DNA from: Crotophaga sulcirostris
Lineage: Eukaryota > Chordata > Aves > Cuculiformes > Crotophagidae
Direction of reading: 5' to 3'
Assembly: GCA_013397455.1 (NCBI GenBank)
Contig: VYZB01000377.1
Location: 131,253 to 195,252 of the forward strand
Length of the DNA stretch: 64,000 bases
This document shows, piece after piece, positions 49,901 through 63,820 of this stretch. The notes under the pieces are model-generated. The model had not been told where the DNA came from. It searched no databases and saw nothing but the letters and a program-made list of their open reading frames with translations. Numbering within the stretch: the stretch's first letter is position 1; each line of letters starts with the position of its first letter. The position numbers and the translations under genes were made by a program.

Positions 49901-52900
49901 GAAAGTTGCCTTTCCCCAAATTGGCTAGGTACAGCCACCTTCAAGTGTGCAGTACATCCAGCCATCCTACCCAGCAACATCTCTTTCCTATTTTTCTTAA
50001 TTTTTTTTGCTTCTTTCCTTTTTCCAGTAATTTGATTTTGGAAGGTTTTCCATTTTACAGGAAACATAAGCTATTGATTTTCCTTCTAAATCAGAATGAA
50101 AAATAGATTTTTGGATTTCCTAGAGAATGGAAATTCTGCCTTTCATCCAACCTTTATCAAAGATCAGGGAATAAATTCCCGCATGTTCTATTAACCTCAA
50201 TAATGTTCTGAATCTTCACACCAGCGAAAGCACAGTTTCTAGCATACTTGCTCCCAATTGTCATTCCAATGCTCATTGACTACCTGAGGATAACTCGCCA
50301 GTTGATTGAACGGTAATTTCAGAGCAGGTTCTTATGTTCTCCTATCTGCTTATTTTGTCACTCAACATTTTCTCCATTCTCCTTTTTTCCTGTTGCTATG
50401 TGCCTGTGATCGTATAGCTATACTGGTAACCTGAGGCCGCTGAATTGACTTATTGAGAGAAATAAGGTGGGAAAAACATTTGTGTGTGCCTATTTATACT
50501 GAATGTGTAATGGTATGACATAATATATATGCACATGGGAGCCTCAGTATACAAATATTTCTAAATCAGTGCTTCACACAAGCACCTACATGAAGACTGT
50601 TCAGAGTATTATGGTTTTTTTTGTCATCAGGGATGGGGGTGACAAAGCTTACAAACTGTTTTTTTACCATAAGAATTAATTTTGCTTTTCCTGGTTGGTG
50701 TACTCTTCAAAATACATTAATTCATTATATAGCAAACCTGTGAAAAAAGACGTGTGACATTTCCTTGCTGAGACGTTAAACTGCAGTTATATTAAAAACA
50801 AATAAAAAAATCAGTCCATGTGCTGATACATTTAAATAAAGAAGCTACTATTATTTCAGTTTTAATAAAATGCAGAAGTCAGTTAAAAAAATAACAAAGA
50901 AGATTAAGTTTAATAACTTTCTTGTATACCATTGTATTAGCTTTAATCAGAAACGAAGTCTTCACAATATGTGATGGAATAAACGTAGGTAAGTGAAAGG
51001 TGTTTTCACCTGTGAAATAATTCAAAGACATGAACAAAATGTGTACTGCTTACTAGATAAAATATTTTCCTTTTTATTTTTAAACATTCCAGGCCCTTTA
51101 TTCACTTCCTTGCTCACTGAAAATCATATTGTATTATATTTGCAGAACAATAGGTAAGCTCCTCAGTATCTAATTTAATATCTGTCAATACTTTGGGGCA
51201 CAAATTGGGGAACACATTCTTGTAAACTAACTTGAGCTTTAAAGATCAAAATACGTTTAAGTTTTGTGGGGATTTTTTGAGCATACCCTGTGTCAAGCTC
51301 TGATTTTTATTACCATTTCTCTTTATTTGTTCCAACTAGTGTGATTGTAAATTAAGGCTTATCAACTTTTAGAGCAGAAAAAGAAAGTACATATACCTGA
51401 CCTTAAAAGTAATAATAAAAAAAGGGGAGCTAAACAATAAAAGCACAGTACAGACTTAAAATGAGAAATGACTATAAAAACAGTGTTAGCTGTAACAGAA
51501 AAAGAAGTTTTCTTAGTCCCTGGTCTACTCCTTATTTGTAATTTGTAATTTTTGTGTGTGTACATACAAATATGTCTTAAACCTACTTCATTCCGTTTAA
51601 TATTGATTTTTCCTTTACTGCAAGCAGGCATCAAAACAGTATTATACTCTTGTCCTTATTTAAATTCTAAAACCAGTTATACCCCAAAGTAATGTGGGTC
51701 TTTTGTTGTTTTGCTTCAATAATTTATTCATGCAAAATGATAAGTAGGTTAGTAGGTACAATGAACATAGTTAAATTCAAGTATCCGTTTTCTTCTCTGT
51801 CAAAATATTCCCTTTATATTTCAGGTTTAGTAGTCATCTTTTAAATTAAACACTAGTCTCTCTTCTATGACCATAAAAAGTCCAACAACATCATCAACAA
51901 AAAGAAGTGAGATATCCTTTCAACTGTTTTGAGGTATGCTGGAGTTTTAAATCACGAGGAAAAAGCCTGTTCTTGAACTCCTTATCCTTTCCAAACATTG
52001 CAGAGTCTTGTAAGAAAAACTGCATTGAATAATTATAAAATAGAAAATATGCTTCAACATTCTTCCCAGCTTTTAAGTACAATTTTGAAGTATTATAAAT
52101 AAAAAAACATAGAGGGAAGGGTGTTTTCAAATTCTGTATCTCCCCATCCAGTACCCTTTTATGAAGTTTATAACCATGTCAATGCACTTATTTTTGAATT
52201 CTTTTTGCTGTATGCAAATAAGATGAATATAAATGTGAAAATTCTCACTGCATATAATAGAACATTTTGGTTATAGAGAAGCAGTAAAGTGAGCGTGAGA
52301 CAAATGTGATATCAAAATAACGAAATTATTCCTGCAACATATGTAATGTAATAGCTAACACTGCTGGGTCTGTTTTGGTTTCTTACTTTTTTTATTTCAA
52401 TAATATTGAAGTTAACCCTTGTCTGAGGTGTACCATGAAAAAGGTCATGACAACTCATTTATAGAAGAATGCTCAAAGCTGTTCCTATCAAAATTACGTT
52501 CAGTTCCATGTTCCTGCTGAGAAGTGACACTTAACCATATTCCTTGAAATAATATTGTGTTGCTTTAAGACAGATTATATAGTTTAGATGCTGTATATGA
52601 AAGTTTATGTTGACAGGATTATTGCTAAGTTGAGAAATTCACGCTGAGATTTCAAGATGTGATTAATATACAAAATTTAGGAAATTCCAAACAAAATAAT
52701 AATTTATTTTTTTATATCTTATTTAATTAAGGGATCTTGTTTCCTTCCTACATAACTACATTTAATCATAAGAAAAAGAAAATAACATATTTCAAAGAAA
52801 GTGGAGTGTTCAACCATTTACTCCACTGAAATTTTACTAGCTTTCTCTTGAACAGCTGCATATGGAAAACTAAAGTTTATTATTTTTTTCCTTTATTTTT

Positions 52901-54791
52901 TTGAAAATGCTGCACAGACTCCTGGATTAAAAATGATATGTGACCTATAACGCATGAATAAGATTTTTTATTTTTTTTCCGTTTCCCCAGGACCTCTAGA
53001 TCTTGTTTATGCCTACACTATTTAGGGGCATAAATTAAGTTTAGGTTTGTTTTTTATTTATTTTATTGTGATATATTGAAAAACCTAAGCACGCCAGCTT
53101 CCTCTGATAGCATTCATTCTTCAATACCTGCAGCCTATCCCATATTTCAGCTAATTTGGTGAAGCTGGAAAATCAATTCTGTTTTACAATACTAATGCTG
53201 TGATCATTATCTTTGCTCTAAGGGCTTACATTTGAACACAACATAATTCAGATTAATAATGCATATTTAATAAATGCTAACATAAGTACCAAGGAAGCAC
53301 TTTGGTTTTCAAATGAATCTCAGCATATGGCTGTAATATCTAATCAATAATTAATTATAAACTACTTGACCCAATAGACTCTTGCTACTTGCATGTATGA
53401 AAAAAGAATAATCTGGTAAGCAGATTGGAAAACTAGAAAATATAATGTATGATCTCTTTTTGTACTTTCTCTTCACTCAGGCACAAGATTAAGATTTGTT
53501 TGCTTAGTGTTCAAAAGTCCTTGCAACTACATACATAAAATTATAAAGGAAGATAAATCTTAAATATGGGGCCAAGCATATCAACACAATGCAACGTATG
53601 GTCCAACCACGTCCAGGAAGGGACCTGGTATGCTTTCAGTGAACTCAGTTGTGGAACAGCGTTTATATGTATGATAGTGGCTAAAGATGTATAGGGCACG
53701 TTATTCCTGTGTTGGCTGTTGGTGTCATAGTTTGCAACGAAAGTTGTTGCAAGGACAGTCTTTCCAAGTTTGTTACAGTCCTTTCCACACACTTTATCTG
53801 AGGTATGAGTGAGCACCTGCCAATAGCGAGGGCTGAAAAACTCCCAAGTAGCTTGCACTGGCTGTGCAGTACAACAGGAAAGACGTCCTAGCAATAATGC
53901 ACCATAACAAGCTGCTAATCATATAAACCATTAAAAAAGACTGAAGAGTACCAAGTCCAACCTTATCTCTGTTGCACAGCACCTCTGCAGGCACCTTTTT
54001 ATGGCAGATGGTCAAGTGCTGACTGGTGACCTCAGTGGGAACTGAATTGCAGATCCAGAGCTATACCCATTGTTGGGACAGCATCTGACTTTGACTGTGA
54101 TCAGTAATAAGGAGAAAGCAGAGAAAAGAGTTGGATTAATATGTTAAGAATTCGCCAGAAATTGAAACAGCTAAAACATTTCAACAATGAGGGTGATACT
54201 ATACAATGGACTAACCAAATATTGATTTCACTCTAGGCTGCAAATTTATTCCAGGTCAGGGCTCTGAATCACAGGTGTCCCAGGCTTTGCTGCTCTTCGT
54301 ATTCATCGTGTCATGCTGCAATTTTCCTACCAGCTTTATTGTGCTTGCTATTACTCACTGTATTTTTTTTGTGGGGGAAAACCCTCTGTTATCTCTTATC
54401 TCCCAGGCTGTATCTTCACTAACCTGTGACAGAAAGAAGTATATAGAAGCGCACTGTGTCTTAGCTGACCTTAGCTCTATGGAGAAACTGTTCCACACAA
54501 AACATGTCTATAATGATTCTGTATTTTTGCTAACCATGCAGGGTTTTGTTGTTTGTTTGTTTGGCTTTTTTTTTTTTTGGAAGGCAGAGCCTCATTGCCT
54601 TATGAAAATATTGCAAAACAAAAAATAACCAAAATTTTGTCTCTGTTTCTGCACTGTATTTCAACAGTTGATAACTAATGATATTATCAGCCAAATTATC
54701 TAATGGATAAAAAAATAAATGTTATTACTATTATTTTTAGATTATAAATACATGTATTGTATATGCATGTAAGAGTGACAGAAAACTTGTT
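46953..54791. other. AT-rich spacer, no confident gene
   Basis: Holds a splice-like minus-strand open segment at 47795-47998, a weak plus-strand exon-like segment at 50225-50312, a 129-codon AT-rich open frame at 48489-48878 (probably chance), and a block at 53541-54015 with overlapping minus-strand frames. No recognised repeat family. Confidence 0.55.
47795..47998 (-). CDS. candidate coding exon or pseudogene remnant (unconfirmed)
   Basis: On the minus strand, 68 codons are open from just after a TAA (47999-48001) to a CCAG/GTAAAA donor at 47795/47794. The reading is unusually protein-like for this AT-rich region: charged N-terminal half (RKDGEQHHYLLENM), then ISQQIQSFFPTTRANPVSGG and SSFVDQFISLAASQ, with Gln/Ser enrichment rather than the Lys/Asn/Ile bias of chance frames. 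No convincing acceptor was found, and the plus strand has a strong acceptor in the same place. Product not recognised. Confidence 0.25.
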
Positions 54792-55005
54792 CACAGAATC
54801 GCAGAATGGTAGGGATTGGAAGGGACCTCTGGAGATCATCCAGTCCACTCCCTCTGCTAAAGCATGTTCACCTACAGCAGGTTTCAAAGGAACACATCCA
54901 GGCAGGTTTTGAACATCTCCAGAGAAGGAGACTCCACAACCTCTCTGGGCAGCCTGTTCCAGTGCTCTGTCACCCTGACAAGTAAAGACATTTTTCCTTA
55001 TATTG
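54792..55005 (-). mobile_element. CR1 LINE 3'-end fragment
   Basis: About 214 bases in reverse orientation including the element's 3' terminus (TCACAGAATCGCAGAATGGTAGGGATTGGAAGGGACC, quoted here only as the diagnostic tail region beginning at 54791). On the minus strand it still reads [22 protein letters not shown] remnants of the ORF2 C-terminus, followed by the 3' untranslated part with GGACTGGATGATCTCCAGAG. A separate subfamily from the 34.7-kb copy. Confidence 0.93.
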
Positions 55006-55972
55006 CCCGAGAGCCATGTAAACAGAGAGGCAAAGAGATTCCTTGAAGAGGGTCAAATCTCAATAGATCAGACAGGTTGCAGGCTTCTGGTCAAGCTTTA
55101 GATTAAAACGAAGGTTTGTGAATTTCTTATGAGCTTAGTTTCAAGGTTTGTCTGGCAAACAGGTATAGAACTTGTTTGTAGCATTTATAAGACACAGAGT
55201 CAAGATCCTGACTTTCCAAAAGTTTGGAAAAAAGGAGGCTGAAACTCATGTTCTGGTTTGGGTTCTCCTTTTCTTTGTTATTGAGAAGCTTGTACATAAA
55301 TAAAAAAATATTCTTGAAACAATGGACTGTTAGTTTTTCTTTAGAAGCCAGACAATAATAACATGTTAGTAGATGTACTCTGATACATGGATCGCTCCTT
55401 TTTCAATTACCAGTCATGTTTTGCTAAGTTTGTACTTATATAGTAAGAGCAGAACTGTCAAAGAGTTTACTAATTCATTACATTAAGGGTGCAGCAAAGT
55501 GATGTGTGATTTAACAGTTTATTATTCTTCATTAAAAATGTAATAGAACATTAACAGGGTTTTGTTCTCAAAGGTATTGTATGTAGAAAAAGGAGAGAGA
55601 GGCTAGAACAGAAAAGAAAACCATACAGGTTTATATATTTGTTACATATTTGTTCATCTCAAAGCCTCAAAAAAGAGTTAATGAGAAATCAACCTCACTG
55701 CTCACATATCTTAAATTTTGGAAAATCTCAGCACATCATCAGTTTACAGAAGTAATCTGATATTTGGTCTCTTCCTGTGTAATTAGAAAGCTGAATAGAC
55801 TTCCTTAGATGCTACAGTCACTAAAACAGCAAGCAAGTACATCTTCGTCATTGTTAGTAATGTTTTTGGTAGTATGTAATAGCTTTACTTTAAAACTTCT
55901 TGATTATTTTGTTTTCTGCTTCCTAAGTCGATCTCATTTTTATGAAATGAGACACACCAAATTAATAAGAAA

Positions 55973-55973
55973 N
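55973..55973. other. undetermined base (N)
   Basis: A single N in AAANGTTT. It marks an ambiguous base call, not a scaffold gap. Confidence 0.95.
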
Positions 55974-57434
55974 GTTTATAAATAATTAATGAGCATGTTT
56001 CAGACATAAGGTGTTAGAACAGTAACACAGTGCGATAGGTGTTGCAATGCAGGAAACGGGTCCTTTATATTCTATAGATAAAACAGTCACCCACTTATGA
56101 AATGCATAATAATACTTTATTACTTTTTGTTACTTTAGTTATAAAGCAGGATTGGTTTCCTATATTTAAAATGGAGAAAGCGTATTTTTCAAATGAAAGG
56201 ATCATTAAAATAAGGTATCCATACTAAGAAGTTCTGTTGAGCTTGCAACAATCTGTTGAAAATGAGCTCATAGAAATGAGTTGAATCAAGCACCGAAATG
56301 TCAGGTGTGTTCCTTTTCCTAGCAACATTGCTAATCTGTAATTTTGGTAAATGAAGAGAAGTGATGTATAATGAAAATGTCTCCTGTGCTTTGTATTGTT
56401 CGCTATTCCTTATTACAGTCAGTCATCTATTCATCCTTTCTGGATACACTCATGAATAAGACGTATAACAAACTTAAGTTCTGGTTTTTCCTTATTAAGA
56501 ATCTGGTATCTTGTTCAGTAACACTGGAGAGGAAACAATTTGTGTTTTATAACCCATAGGAAATGAAAAATAAACAATAATGTGTACTGTTAATTCATAT
56601 ACTTTCTTCATATGAATTAGGAGCTTTTCCAAAAAGTATGTCAGACTTTGCTAGTGAATGTGTGCTAGAAAATACCCTAGCAGCAATTTGAATGCTTCTT
56701 TTATAAGTGATTCATAGTATATCTGATGACTCAATGTACATCAGACATTTATTCTGCACTTAATCTTTCAGTGTCTGACAAAATTATACAGGTTCTCCTC
56801 AAATCTGTCTACTTTAATGGTCGATTTTTAGTAGTCTTCCCAGTTCAACAGACTAATAATTATAGAAATAAAAATATTTCTCAGTACATTCAATGGAAGA
56901 TAGGAATGATCAGTGACTAAGGAGACAGAAGATTTAGCTTACTTCCTATCTGATCAGGAAACCCATCCACAATAGTTTAACTGCAGTTAATTTCTGGTGC
57001 TTTTCTTACTCTACATGGAATAGAAGCTCTTTAGAATAAAGGAATTTTTGAGTTTGGGAGTTTGGGGTGATTGGTTAGGTGCTTTAAAAATCCAACCCAG
57101 CTCCAAGGAATTCCACAGGCACTCTAGGATAGCACTGACAAATACTAAGTATCTATAAAAATAAGCTTTAGGTGACTGAGATTTGCTTGGTAATCTATTG
57201 AAATTGCATTGATGTTCAAATAAATGTCCAGAGTATAATAAGACTGACTATCCTCAATTTTTAGATGCAGATGTAGTGCTAGGTGGAAAACTAAAGTTCA
57301 CTTGCCCACCTGAGCGATTTCCTACTTGAAGGAAGCAGGGAAGAAAGTTAAAAGGGAATGAAAACAACGTACTGTTTCTTTAGGACTTTCTGATTGACAG
57401 CACCTGGTATGAGTATAGAAACGTTGCTGGTCTT

Positions 57435-57465
57435 AAGTGTTTCACACACTCACTGTGAAACACTT
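57435..57465. repeat. perfect 12-bp stem, 7-base loop hairpin
   Basis: AAGTGTTTCACA, loop CACTCAC, then TGTGAAACACTT. The arms are exact reverse complements. Only weak further pairing is possible outside the stem (TGG with CCA across an internal loop). Confidence 0.92.
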
Positions 57466-58108
57466 GCATGGCCAAATTCTCATTCAGTCTGTTTTAGATC
57501 AGTAAAACCTAAAGAGAGCTTCTACTTCATCCTTAATGTCTTCTGCTTCCAGTCTGGATGTGTTAGCAAAACAGTCTAGTGAAAACTCACAAGATAAATA
57601 CAATATTTATGCTTTTGCTGATAGTCCATCATCTGGTTACAGTTCATATATATCCTGTAATGCATTGCTGACAAAATTATACATTATTGTGAATAATTGC
57701 AGTGCAGATACATAAGTCTAGAATTGCTGTTTGAAACACAGTGTCTTTGGACTTGGAGAGTGTTTCTCAGTTTAACAAAAATATGAAAAGATTTGCTATC
57801 TCATTTTAGACATAAAAACCTAAGTGATAGTATTTTTAAAAATAACTCTGTCAATCAGTGTTATTTGTCCAGATGGAATTATGTTATCATTTCCACACTA
57901 TCTGCGCCCTTATCACTACTGGAGAATTCAAACCAAACAATGCTGTTTGTAGATGGCTAACACAAGGACGTCTTTTTTTAATAACTAGTTGAGAAGGATC
58001 AAACAATGCACAGTAAGTTACATGGAATTGATATTGATCAACGAGGTTTTCTTGAGGCATAACAGGACTTTAAGCTGTACCGCATATACTAGGCATCTGA
58101 TTTGCTTT

Positions 58109-58139
58109 GTGTGTGTGTGTTGAAGGAAAAAAAAAAAAA
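58109..58139. repeat. (GT)n followed by poly-A
   Basis: About six and a half GT units (58109-58121) followed, after GAAGG, by thirteen A. Confidence 0.85.
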
Positions 58140-58361
58140 GGAAAACAGAAGAAAAAGCAAATGGATAAATCAAGTTGTGTTAAGTCAAACCTACAATACA
58201 GCTGCCTCTTTTTCAGTTATTTTGTGCAATGTTTTGAAGAATAAATGCTAGGCAAAGAAGGCTTGGCAATTTTGAAGTACATCCATAAGAGAGTTAGGAA
58301 AATAGAACTGTGGTTTAGTTAGGCTGCAAATGTATCCAAACTTCACCATTGGATATTACCT

Positions 58362-58436
58362 TTCTCTATATATTACATATATATAATACTACTGTATGTA
58401 TTATGTTATATATATATATATACATATATATAAAAA
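58362..58436. repeat. (TA)n-rich low-complexity stretch
   Basis: Interrupted TA/CATATA repeats over about 75 bases, self-complementary and able to form a cruciform. Confidence 0.85.
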
Positions 58437-61400
58437 ATACTACACAATAACAGAAGGGAAACTGCCCTCACTTTTTTTTTCTAAGTCTTCAATATCATCC
58501 TTGGCCCAGTCTTTCAATGTATGGGGATGAGGTGTGCGAACATGGACAAAAGGAACTGATCTCCTGTAATGTGTTAGAGGGTAGGAGCCAAAACTCAGTG
58601 GTATTTACTAATAATTTGTTCGCAGATTTGACTTATTCAAATATTAATCTCTTTGAACAAGTGAGACTGACAATCAACTCACTTAATATCCCTTGACTGA
58701 TTATAGCTAGATTATTAGCATTTTCTCCTTTAATTTTGTGGCCAGATTCTCCTCTAATCCCAGGATATCATGGAGAGTCACATCCCACTCATGTTTTTCT
58801 TCACCTAATTTAGCTATGTCCTTCTGTACTTCGTCCACCTAAATTTAGCTTTCTTCCTTTTATCTTCTTGACTGTGTTTCAATCACATCCAGCTCCTATT
58901 TCTGCTTTGTGTATTTCTTTAATCATTAACTATATCAAAGTCTTAAATACAGCTTTTCTCTCCCTGAAGCTATCTAGATCTCTCTCTCTGTGTTAATTCC
59001 AAATAATTTAATCATTAAAAGGGACACAGGTATTTTATATAGAACATAATTACAGTGTAAATTGTGCAGAATGTTAGTAATGTAGAAAAAATCTTATAAA
59101 AAAATCTTATTAAAAAAAAATCTTTTGTTCAGATATATTTCTTTGTAACAAAATGTTGTGATTTTCATGATGGAATGGATAGCTTGAACTATGACAGTGT
59201 ACTTGACAATTAGCAGGAGGAGTAAGCAGTAAAGGAGCACATCATCCTCATTTTTAACACATTTACTTGTAATCGAAATAAAAATGCAGGCTTCCAAGCA
59301 TGTTGAAGACATAATTTTAATAACTGATGTTTACTTAGTGGTTGTAACTGCAGCTTCCTAAGAGATTGGCAGTTTATAATATGCTAGCATTCCCAGCTGT
59401 TATCATTCAAATAAGAAGGAAGACTAAGAAATTAACACTGAGAAAACTACTTAGCCACATGGTAGCACACGAGGTATAAACTTGACTGTAAAAGAGCAGA
59501 GCGGTGCCTAGAACATTAAACGTTTTCCCCAGTATGAAACACACTTTCCAGTATATTTATTTTTTATATTGCGTTTATGAGGCCTTCACAGTAAAGCCTT
59601 TTTGGCTTACTGAAACGCACTTACTAGTATTTGTACCTATTTGTAATGTATGTCTACAGTAATTTTTTTTTTTTATAAAATCTGAGCAGAATTGATTGAT
59701 TGGTACTTATTAGGCTCATTTTGTCAAAGCCAAAATTGACATGATTCTATTCAGATCTTCACTGTAATTACAGTACTGAATAGTATCATCAAATGTAATG
59801 TTCTGTAGAAAAATTACATTATGTTTATTATTCAGGAAGGTATTCATCAGACTGCAGCCCTTTGTGTCCAGCTTTGTGCTTCAGATTTTTGCTCTCATTG
59901 TGTACATTCTGCTGTTCCTCCATCCACCTCCAAGTGCTTTTAAGGGAAAAGTAGGTTTCAGTTACCTCATCTGTTAGATAAGCAAACAAAGGCATAAAGT
60001 GATAAAAATGATTCATTTAGTCTTGCACTGCAGATCAGCTGTAAAATAAGGAGCAGAACTAGGGACACATGGCTGCCAATCAGTTTTTTCATCAAACACC
60101 CTTCTATGCCATTTGCAGTGTTATGTTATTCTTTGTGGGTCTCACTAGAGATGTTTAAAATAGAAGTGAGTTGAGGGGAGGAGCTAGGTACAGTTTTAGG
60201 CCTTTGAGTCTCGATGTGCTGTGGAGTATGCGGGTGTGCTGAGGTGACGCTGTGCCATGTCAGCTTAAGTGAGCACTGAGGACTCACAGCTTCAATATAG
60301 AGATATTAATTCAGATACCTATGAGCAATGGTAGTATTTGAAGCTCTCGGTGAAGGAAGGCCATGTGCCAGCCACAAAAAAAACCCAGATCTCATTTGTC
60401 CTAGGTGATGGCAGAGCTTTGCTTTCCAAGGCACTGGATGTGTTTCACTCTTTCTGCTTCAGGAGAGAGTGGGTATTGCTGGCCTGAGAATTAGCTCCCC
60501 TTTGGTTCTCAGTGGGGCACTTGAGAGTCTTAAGTATCACAGGATCACCATAAATAATGTGAAATTCAAATCAAAGTATGCAAAATATATATGTGCCTTG
60601 AAAAAAAAAAAATAAACCCCATGCTTAGAAACAAGGCAAGATCTCCACATAAACAGCTGATGACAACCCCTCCAAGGAGCAGAGTCAGCCAAGAGCAAGC
60701 ATGGGGCAAGGCGGAGAGGGGCAGCCGTTTCTGATTCCCAAGTGCAGGCACTTGTCCTGCCTAAAACCCAGAGCTAAGATTTCCCTCATGGAGGTAGGTG
60801 CTTGGAAACATTCCCTCAGCATGGTATTCTGAAATGTATCCAGTGGTGGTATCTTCTACCTCTTCTTGGTTTAAATTGTGCTCTTATGGACAATGGGAAG
60901 AGAAAGGATGAGTGTACACATGAGCATCGCCCAGTAATTGGTCAAGGAATGATGGACACCTACATTTCTGTTCTCTCCCTCAGGACTGTATCTCTCCTTT
61001 TTAATTTCCTTCTCCTTTTCTTTTTCCACTCAAATTGCTATATGTTGTAGCCTCAAGGTGGTGGTGAAGTAAATATGAAAGAAAAAAAACACATTATTCA
61101 TTATGAATTGTCCAAACTTCTAATGTTATGGGTGTAAGGATACAATAAGAGTAATTTGCATTAACACTTACAAGCCAACTTTCTTGTTGGTTTCTCATAA
61201 CAACATAAATAATGAACAAAATTTATTTTGTTTTAGACATTTCACTGGAGCTATAACAATGAAATGAAAATATAGTTTTATACAGTCTCATTAGTTTGCT
61301 TTTTTTTCCATAAAATAAAATACAAGCTATGGACTTTTCTGTTCCAAAGTAATCATATTTTTTTGGTATTTCATTTTCTGTAGTTCTCTCAAAGTGTTCC

Positions 61401-63820
61401 TGGTAATATAGTTAATCCTGGTATTTTCATTCTAGTAGTGTTTTATACATTAAGTTAACCTTAAATATCATTAGGTATATTTTCAGAGTTCCAGTTCAGC
61501 ACAATTTATCTTGACTTAGCACTTCTTAATTTACAATTTTCTTTCTAGAAATAAATTCTAACCCTTGGCCTCTGACATAATTTTCTCCAAAAACAATATA
61601 TGCTATTTGTAAATAAGTTTTTATATTATCTTAATGATTTATTTTTCTAGTGTGAAACCTCTAGTGTATGCTAATTTGAATTTTGAATTAATAATAAACA
61701 TAGGTGGGTTTTTTTTTTTCATCTTTGCTATAGCATAAAATATGGTGAATACTCTTTCTGTCTCTGAACTTGCAATCCAATCTTCTTCATACAGATTCTG
61801 AAGACAAGGAAAGGGAGATAATAGAAAACTCCTTTTAATCTGTAAATATTGGTCCATGCCCTGCAATGAAATGTACATACCCCATGTGATTCTCACTGTT
61901 AAAGGAGATTAACTACCTGTTCAGCTGGGACTAATTACAAGCTGCAGCAGCTAGAGAGAGAAAGATCAGGAGGCCAGATGGCTCGGAGAAGTGCAGGGGA
62001 TTTTTTTCTAGCAACAGGTTTCAAAGGTCTTCCCTAGTGATCTGGGAAAAAAATACCATGGGATGTAAAAAAGAAAAACTCTTCACAAGAGAGTGTGTGT
62101 GAAATAGAAAGCATTTCTAATGGGTTCATCCTGTTTTTCTGAAATAGAAATTATTATGTTCCGGCACTCCTATCAACCAGCTTTGGAAGGAGGTAGGGCA
62201 GGAGAGTGCCTCGAAGTTTGAGAGGCTTCTGATCTCTCTCCTTGCCAAATATTTTGCTTCTGAGGAGGAGGAGACTGACAGGAGAGCTCCATCGGGGCAC
62301 TGGTAATTGGTAATGTGCTAAGTATCTGCATATAATTTTCTATTCTGAATGTGAAAGAGTGTTGATTAGCAAAGGTTGAGCTCAGATGAACTTCTGTGTT
62401 TATTAGCATGTGGAAACCTTTATTGATGTCCACAACTAAACTGATGCACTCATTAAAATTAGACTGCCAGTTCACTGCTACTGGTTTCATCATACTTAGC
62501 TGGATCTTTGTTTTACGTATTCCTTCTCTACTTCATTTTTGGCTGACGCAAGCGTATAGACAGACAATTGTTATTAAATTTACTTGTGTACTGACTATAG
62601 AGTAAGTACAAGAACTAAGTCAGTGTAGCTTCATAGAGATTTCACCAAATCAATGTGTTGCAAATGGCAGACTGCACTGAAGGTAGGTTAAAAGTCTGGC
62701 CTTAAATACTTTAAAAAAGTTTTTGTACCGAGTTATAGTAAACTACTTCCCAGCTCCCTAGAATATAGAATCTTTTTTATGTTACTACAGAGTGTGAATT
62801 GATAAGAGTAACTGAAAATAATTTTAAGGAATTTGCTAACAGCTCTTAGTCATCAGGCAAGCTGTCTTCTGTCATCTATGATATCTTTTCTTCAACGCAG
62901 TGCCCTGTGGTTTGAAAACTGTAAGTAGCTGTGGATGTGTGTTTTTTCTCTTTTTTTAAATGTGTCCCCAACACTAAAAGAAATGTAGCAAAGGCATTCC
63001 AGAATTGAAGGGATAGTCACAGAAGTGTTTATAAGGTTAGATATGATATGGAATATTTTTAATTAGGTTTTTCTTGATTCTTATGGGAGTAGCAGATGGG
63101 GTAGCATTTTGTGTTCTCTTTCAGATCACTTGTGCTGCACAAACTTTCATGCAACATTTAATCAACATTTTAGGTTTGAGAAGGTTATGCTTTCAGTTTT
63201 GCATAGTCAGTAAGGTTAGGTCTGGTGGCAGAAGTGGAAAAAAACGTATGTTTATCTGTACGGTCATTTAGCCAATGATCAATAAATGTCTGATGATAAA
63301 TCAATATGGATGTAATCTCCAATCTGTGGACTTCGAAGAACAATCTCCTGAGCATTCTTACCATAAAATCTATATTCACTCCTGTCTTCATTCTAGCTGA
63401 TTTATGCTCTGATGCTGTTTGCTTTCAAGGACCTCCATTTCTCTAAGTGCTGCCTGGTAGGTAAGCAACAATCCATCAGTGCACTACTAATATCGGGGAG
63501 GCTTATATTTAATTACAGATAACAGGCCCAGTGGGACTGAAAATAAAGTAACCAATTACTAAGTTTTGATATACTAAAATACAAAAAGAGAAGGAAGCCA
63601 TAAAACATGAAAGAGTTTTTATTACAGAAATAGATATTCTGATGTTATGCTGAAAATATATCTGATTTTAATTCCTTTTGCATAAAAAATACTCTCGGTA
63701 AAGAAAGGAAGAAATCTATTAAGTAAGCAACTGAACACACGTGTGAGTGGTCCACCTATATTTGGTGTTAATTACTCATGCATAGAGAATACATAAGGTT
63801 TAGTTCTGTTTCTAAATAGT

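Larger units (their letters stand above)
55006..63820. other. AT-rich spacer, no confident gene
   Basis: No recognised gene or transposon. Contains an undetermined base at 55973, a perfect 12-bp hairpin at 57435-57465, (GT)n and poly-A at 58109-58139, a (TA)n-rich stretch at 58362-58436, and a homopolymer-rich stretch at 59087-59125. Open frames up to about 106 codons (62173-62493, minus) carry no recognisable motifs. Confidence 0.6.

Noticed and set aside
50225..50312. Plus-strand exon-like segment (hydrophobic AYLLPIVIPMLIDYL) between CACACCAG and CG/GTAATT
   Set aside because: The acceptor lacks a pyrimidine tract, only about 33 codons are open between stops, and the minus strand is also partly open. 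Too likely by chance, though a protein search would be quick.
60535..60560. CR1-tail-like ATCACAGGATCACC
   Set aside because: The match covers only about 15 bases and no CR1 sequence continues on either side.
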